Positions 62,069 through 64,000 of a stretch of DNA of 64,000 bases are shown piece by piece (position 1 is the first letter of the stretch; each line of letters opens with the position of its first letter). Source of the DNA: Perognathus longimembris pacificus (taxonomy: Eukaryota > Chordata > Mammalia > Rodentia > Heteromyidae). Location of the stretch: positions 34,999,378 to 35,063,377 of the forward strand of contig NC_063171.1 in the NCBI RefSeq assembly GCF_023159225.1, in the 5' to 3' direction. The notes under the pieces were generated by a model, which worked only from the letters and a program-made list of their open reading frames with translations, ran no database searches and was not told where the DNA came from. The position numbers and the translations under genes were made by a program.

Positions 62069-62180
62069 GTCAGTAGCATATGCCTGTAATCCCAATATTT
62101 TGAGAAATTAAGGCAGAAGGGTTACAAGACTGTGGCCAGACTGGGCTACACAGTGAGATCCTGTCTCAAAAAAATAAAGA
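62069..62180 (+). mobile_element. B1-like monomer
   Basis: 'cagtagcatatgcctgtaat', 'agactgggctacacagtgag', 'cctgtctcaaaaaaataaag', immediately after the poly(A) of the preceding SINE. Confidence 0.82.
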
Positions 62181-64000
62181 GGAAGAAAGCAATTTGTTTC
62201 TTGAGCATGGACTATATGAGATGCAATTAGAAACAGCATCTTTAAAAAAAATGAATGTCTCTTTAGTCTGTACACTTTTTTTAAGTGATTAGCAAACAGA
62301 TTCCTAAGCATACCTGAAATTAGTCAGCTAAATTTTTGTTTGTAATACAGTATTTGCTGTTTTGTCAAAGGTATTCAGGTACTCAGTAATATAATGGTTT
62401 CTCTTGCAAGCATAACTGAGAGGTAAATAACAGTCAATAGTGTCCCCTTACAAAGAAAAAAAGTCCAGGAGTGTGAACATGTGTTAAATTATTAGGAATA
62501 GATTTGTGTACAAATAAGCTAATTTTAGATAGTTCTTAAGAACTCCAACATCCCACGAAATCTTGTAGACACTAATAAAAAAAATCCTGATTGAGTTCTG
62601 GGTTGGAGAAAAAAAAAGTTATAGGAGACACTGTATAAGGTAACTGCACATATCAGAAATTACTGTACCAATGTCAAATTCCATGGGCATGATAAAGGTA
62701 CCATTGTATATAGAGTATTTTGAGATCAAGTGTCATCTAAAACTTGTAAATGGTTCAGAAAGTTATTTTTATTAGTACATATAAAGAGGATCACATGGAA
62801 GAAAACAATGGCTGACAATAAGTTGACAATAAATGAAGGGAACACTGGCATCAACCTCCATTAGCCTTCCAACTCTTCAGTTAAGTTTTAATAGACTTGT
62901 GATTTCTTTAAGAAAATTGGGAGAGAATATGCAGCATATGGAAACCCTTATTTAGCAGTGGGGTATTTTCAACCTACTCTCCTGCTGAAAATGTTTCTTA
63001 ATGTCATGTAGCATGCTAATTTTCAAAGGATATGGTTGGATGAAATATGACCACCACTTTTCTCCTTTAACTTCAACTGGTTCAACTGCTGCTTCATTTT
63101 AGATTCTATTCTTACTTTAAAAATGACAAGTATATGCCTGATCCTTTGTCTTAGAACATTTTATTTCAACTTGATTTTGTTTAAGGTGAATGTATGGTTT
63201 ATCTTTTAAAAACAAAATGAGTATGCTTACGTGATGTTCTTCCAAATATGTGAGATTAGTCATGAATTTCCTCAAGAAACATGCCAGACCCCCTCTCAGA
63301 CAGACTGGTAGATAAGGACCATTTCTAAGCTGAACAAAATGCTTAGTCTCAGAACCATACACATAATGTAAAACCTATGGCAAACAGTGCCCACCATCTG
63401 GCTGACACTCCACAACTGCCAGCTGTCCATTGCTGTCTATTGCACCTGTCAGGTCACTTGGTCCACACAGATATAAAAACACAGCTACGGTCAATATTAG
63501 GTCAGTAAATTACAGCTATCCAACTTGATAAAAGATGCCAAGATTCAAATCTTCCAACTGTGAATCTTCTTAAACCAGGCAATGTCTTTAATATCAGACA
63601 TTTTTCCCAAAATAAACACATTGTATTTCAGTACTGTCAATTTGATTTGTTCCTTCAATAAATGAAAAATCCTATAAAAATATAGTTGAAAGTATGGAAG
63701 AAAATTTCGATGGTAGCTTTTACTAAAACTGAATAAAAATATACTTACCTATTATTACAACTTGAATATTTATGTTTTTTAGAAATATTTGAAATAAAAA
63801 AGCAATTCCTGTATCTTTAAGCTTTATTTTATCACTCTTATCAAACACACATTGGAAAGCATATCAACAGTGCATCTTATTTAAGTCAGTTTACAACAAA
63901 ACTGAACAAGGCAATTGTGTTTACAGAAAAAAATTTCAGCAAAAAGTACGCAGTAAGTCCATTGAAACACAGTATTCATACGTTATAGATCTATAGGAAA
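62181..64000. other. Unassigned intergenic stretch at window end
   Basis: AT-rich DNA without SINEs. It could be the approach to the neighbouring gene's 3' end (UHMK1 in human order), but nothing in the sequence shows this. Confidence 0.35.

Noticed and set aside
62181..64000. 3' UTR of the upstream neighbour (UHMK1 in human order)
   Set aside because: AATAAA-type signals occur on the minus strand (for example near 63825), but these are frequent by chance in AT-rich DNA and no coding sequence is in view.

Overview
This is a mammalian, very probably rodent, nuclear genome window. It carries one recognisable gene: a complete UAP1 (UDP-N-acetylhexosamine pyrophosphorylase, AGX1/AGX2) on the minus strand. 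The first exon lies in a CpG island near 46.2-46.3 kb. Ten further exons run down to a stop codon at 13353 and a poly(A) signal at 12912-12917. Every internal junction follows GT-AG, the reading frame is open throughout, and the spliced coding sequence is 1569 nt (522 aa) with the alternative 51-nt exon or 1518 nt (505 aa) without it. These are the known lengths of the two human isoforms. The enzyme makes UDP-GlcNAc and UDP-GalNAc in the last step of the hexosamine pathway.

The organism is suggested by the SINEs. The commonest is a dimer whose first half is an ID/tRNA-Ala-like unit with a perfect Pol III B box (GGTTCGATTCC) and whose second half is another tRNA-like unit. A second family joins a B1/Alu-like (7SL) half to the same tRNA-like half. 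There are also plain B1-like monomers and copies of one L1 3' tail. This fits a rodent outside the mouse/rat group. My best guess is a geomyoid (pocket mouse, kangaroo rat or pocket gopher), but that is from memory and not searched.

Layout. 1-12.9 kb: downstream intergenic DNA with a broken old L1 (about 1.0-4.7 kb), many SINEs and one LTR-like sequence (9191-9535). 12.9-46.3 kb: UAP1. Intron 5 holds the largest insertion, a 5'-truncated dead L1 (25239-28125) with target-site duplications (TSDs); intron 9 holds no element that disturbs the alternative exon. 45.8-47.1 kb: CpG island with a TATA element, a CCAAT box, GC boxes and a TGACGTG motif. 47.1-64 kb: upstream intergenic DNA with an L2-like fragment, SINEs and microsatellites, and no coding sequence I can support. 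In human the neighbours are UHMK1 upstream and DDR2 downstream; neither is visible here.

I found no undescribed biochemical system. The most interesting signals are retroposition events readable at base level: a 40-nt tailless SINE fragment with a 16-bp TSD, a head-to-tail SINE pair inside a single TSD, a SINE with a 62-bp internal duplication, an orphan 107-bp retroposed insert, and a hairpin-forming palindrome inside an L1 tail. On the gene side they are the weak acceptor of the isoform-switch exon and the possible stress-response motif in the promoter.
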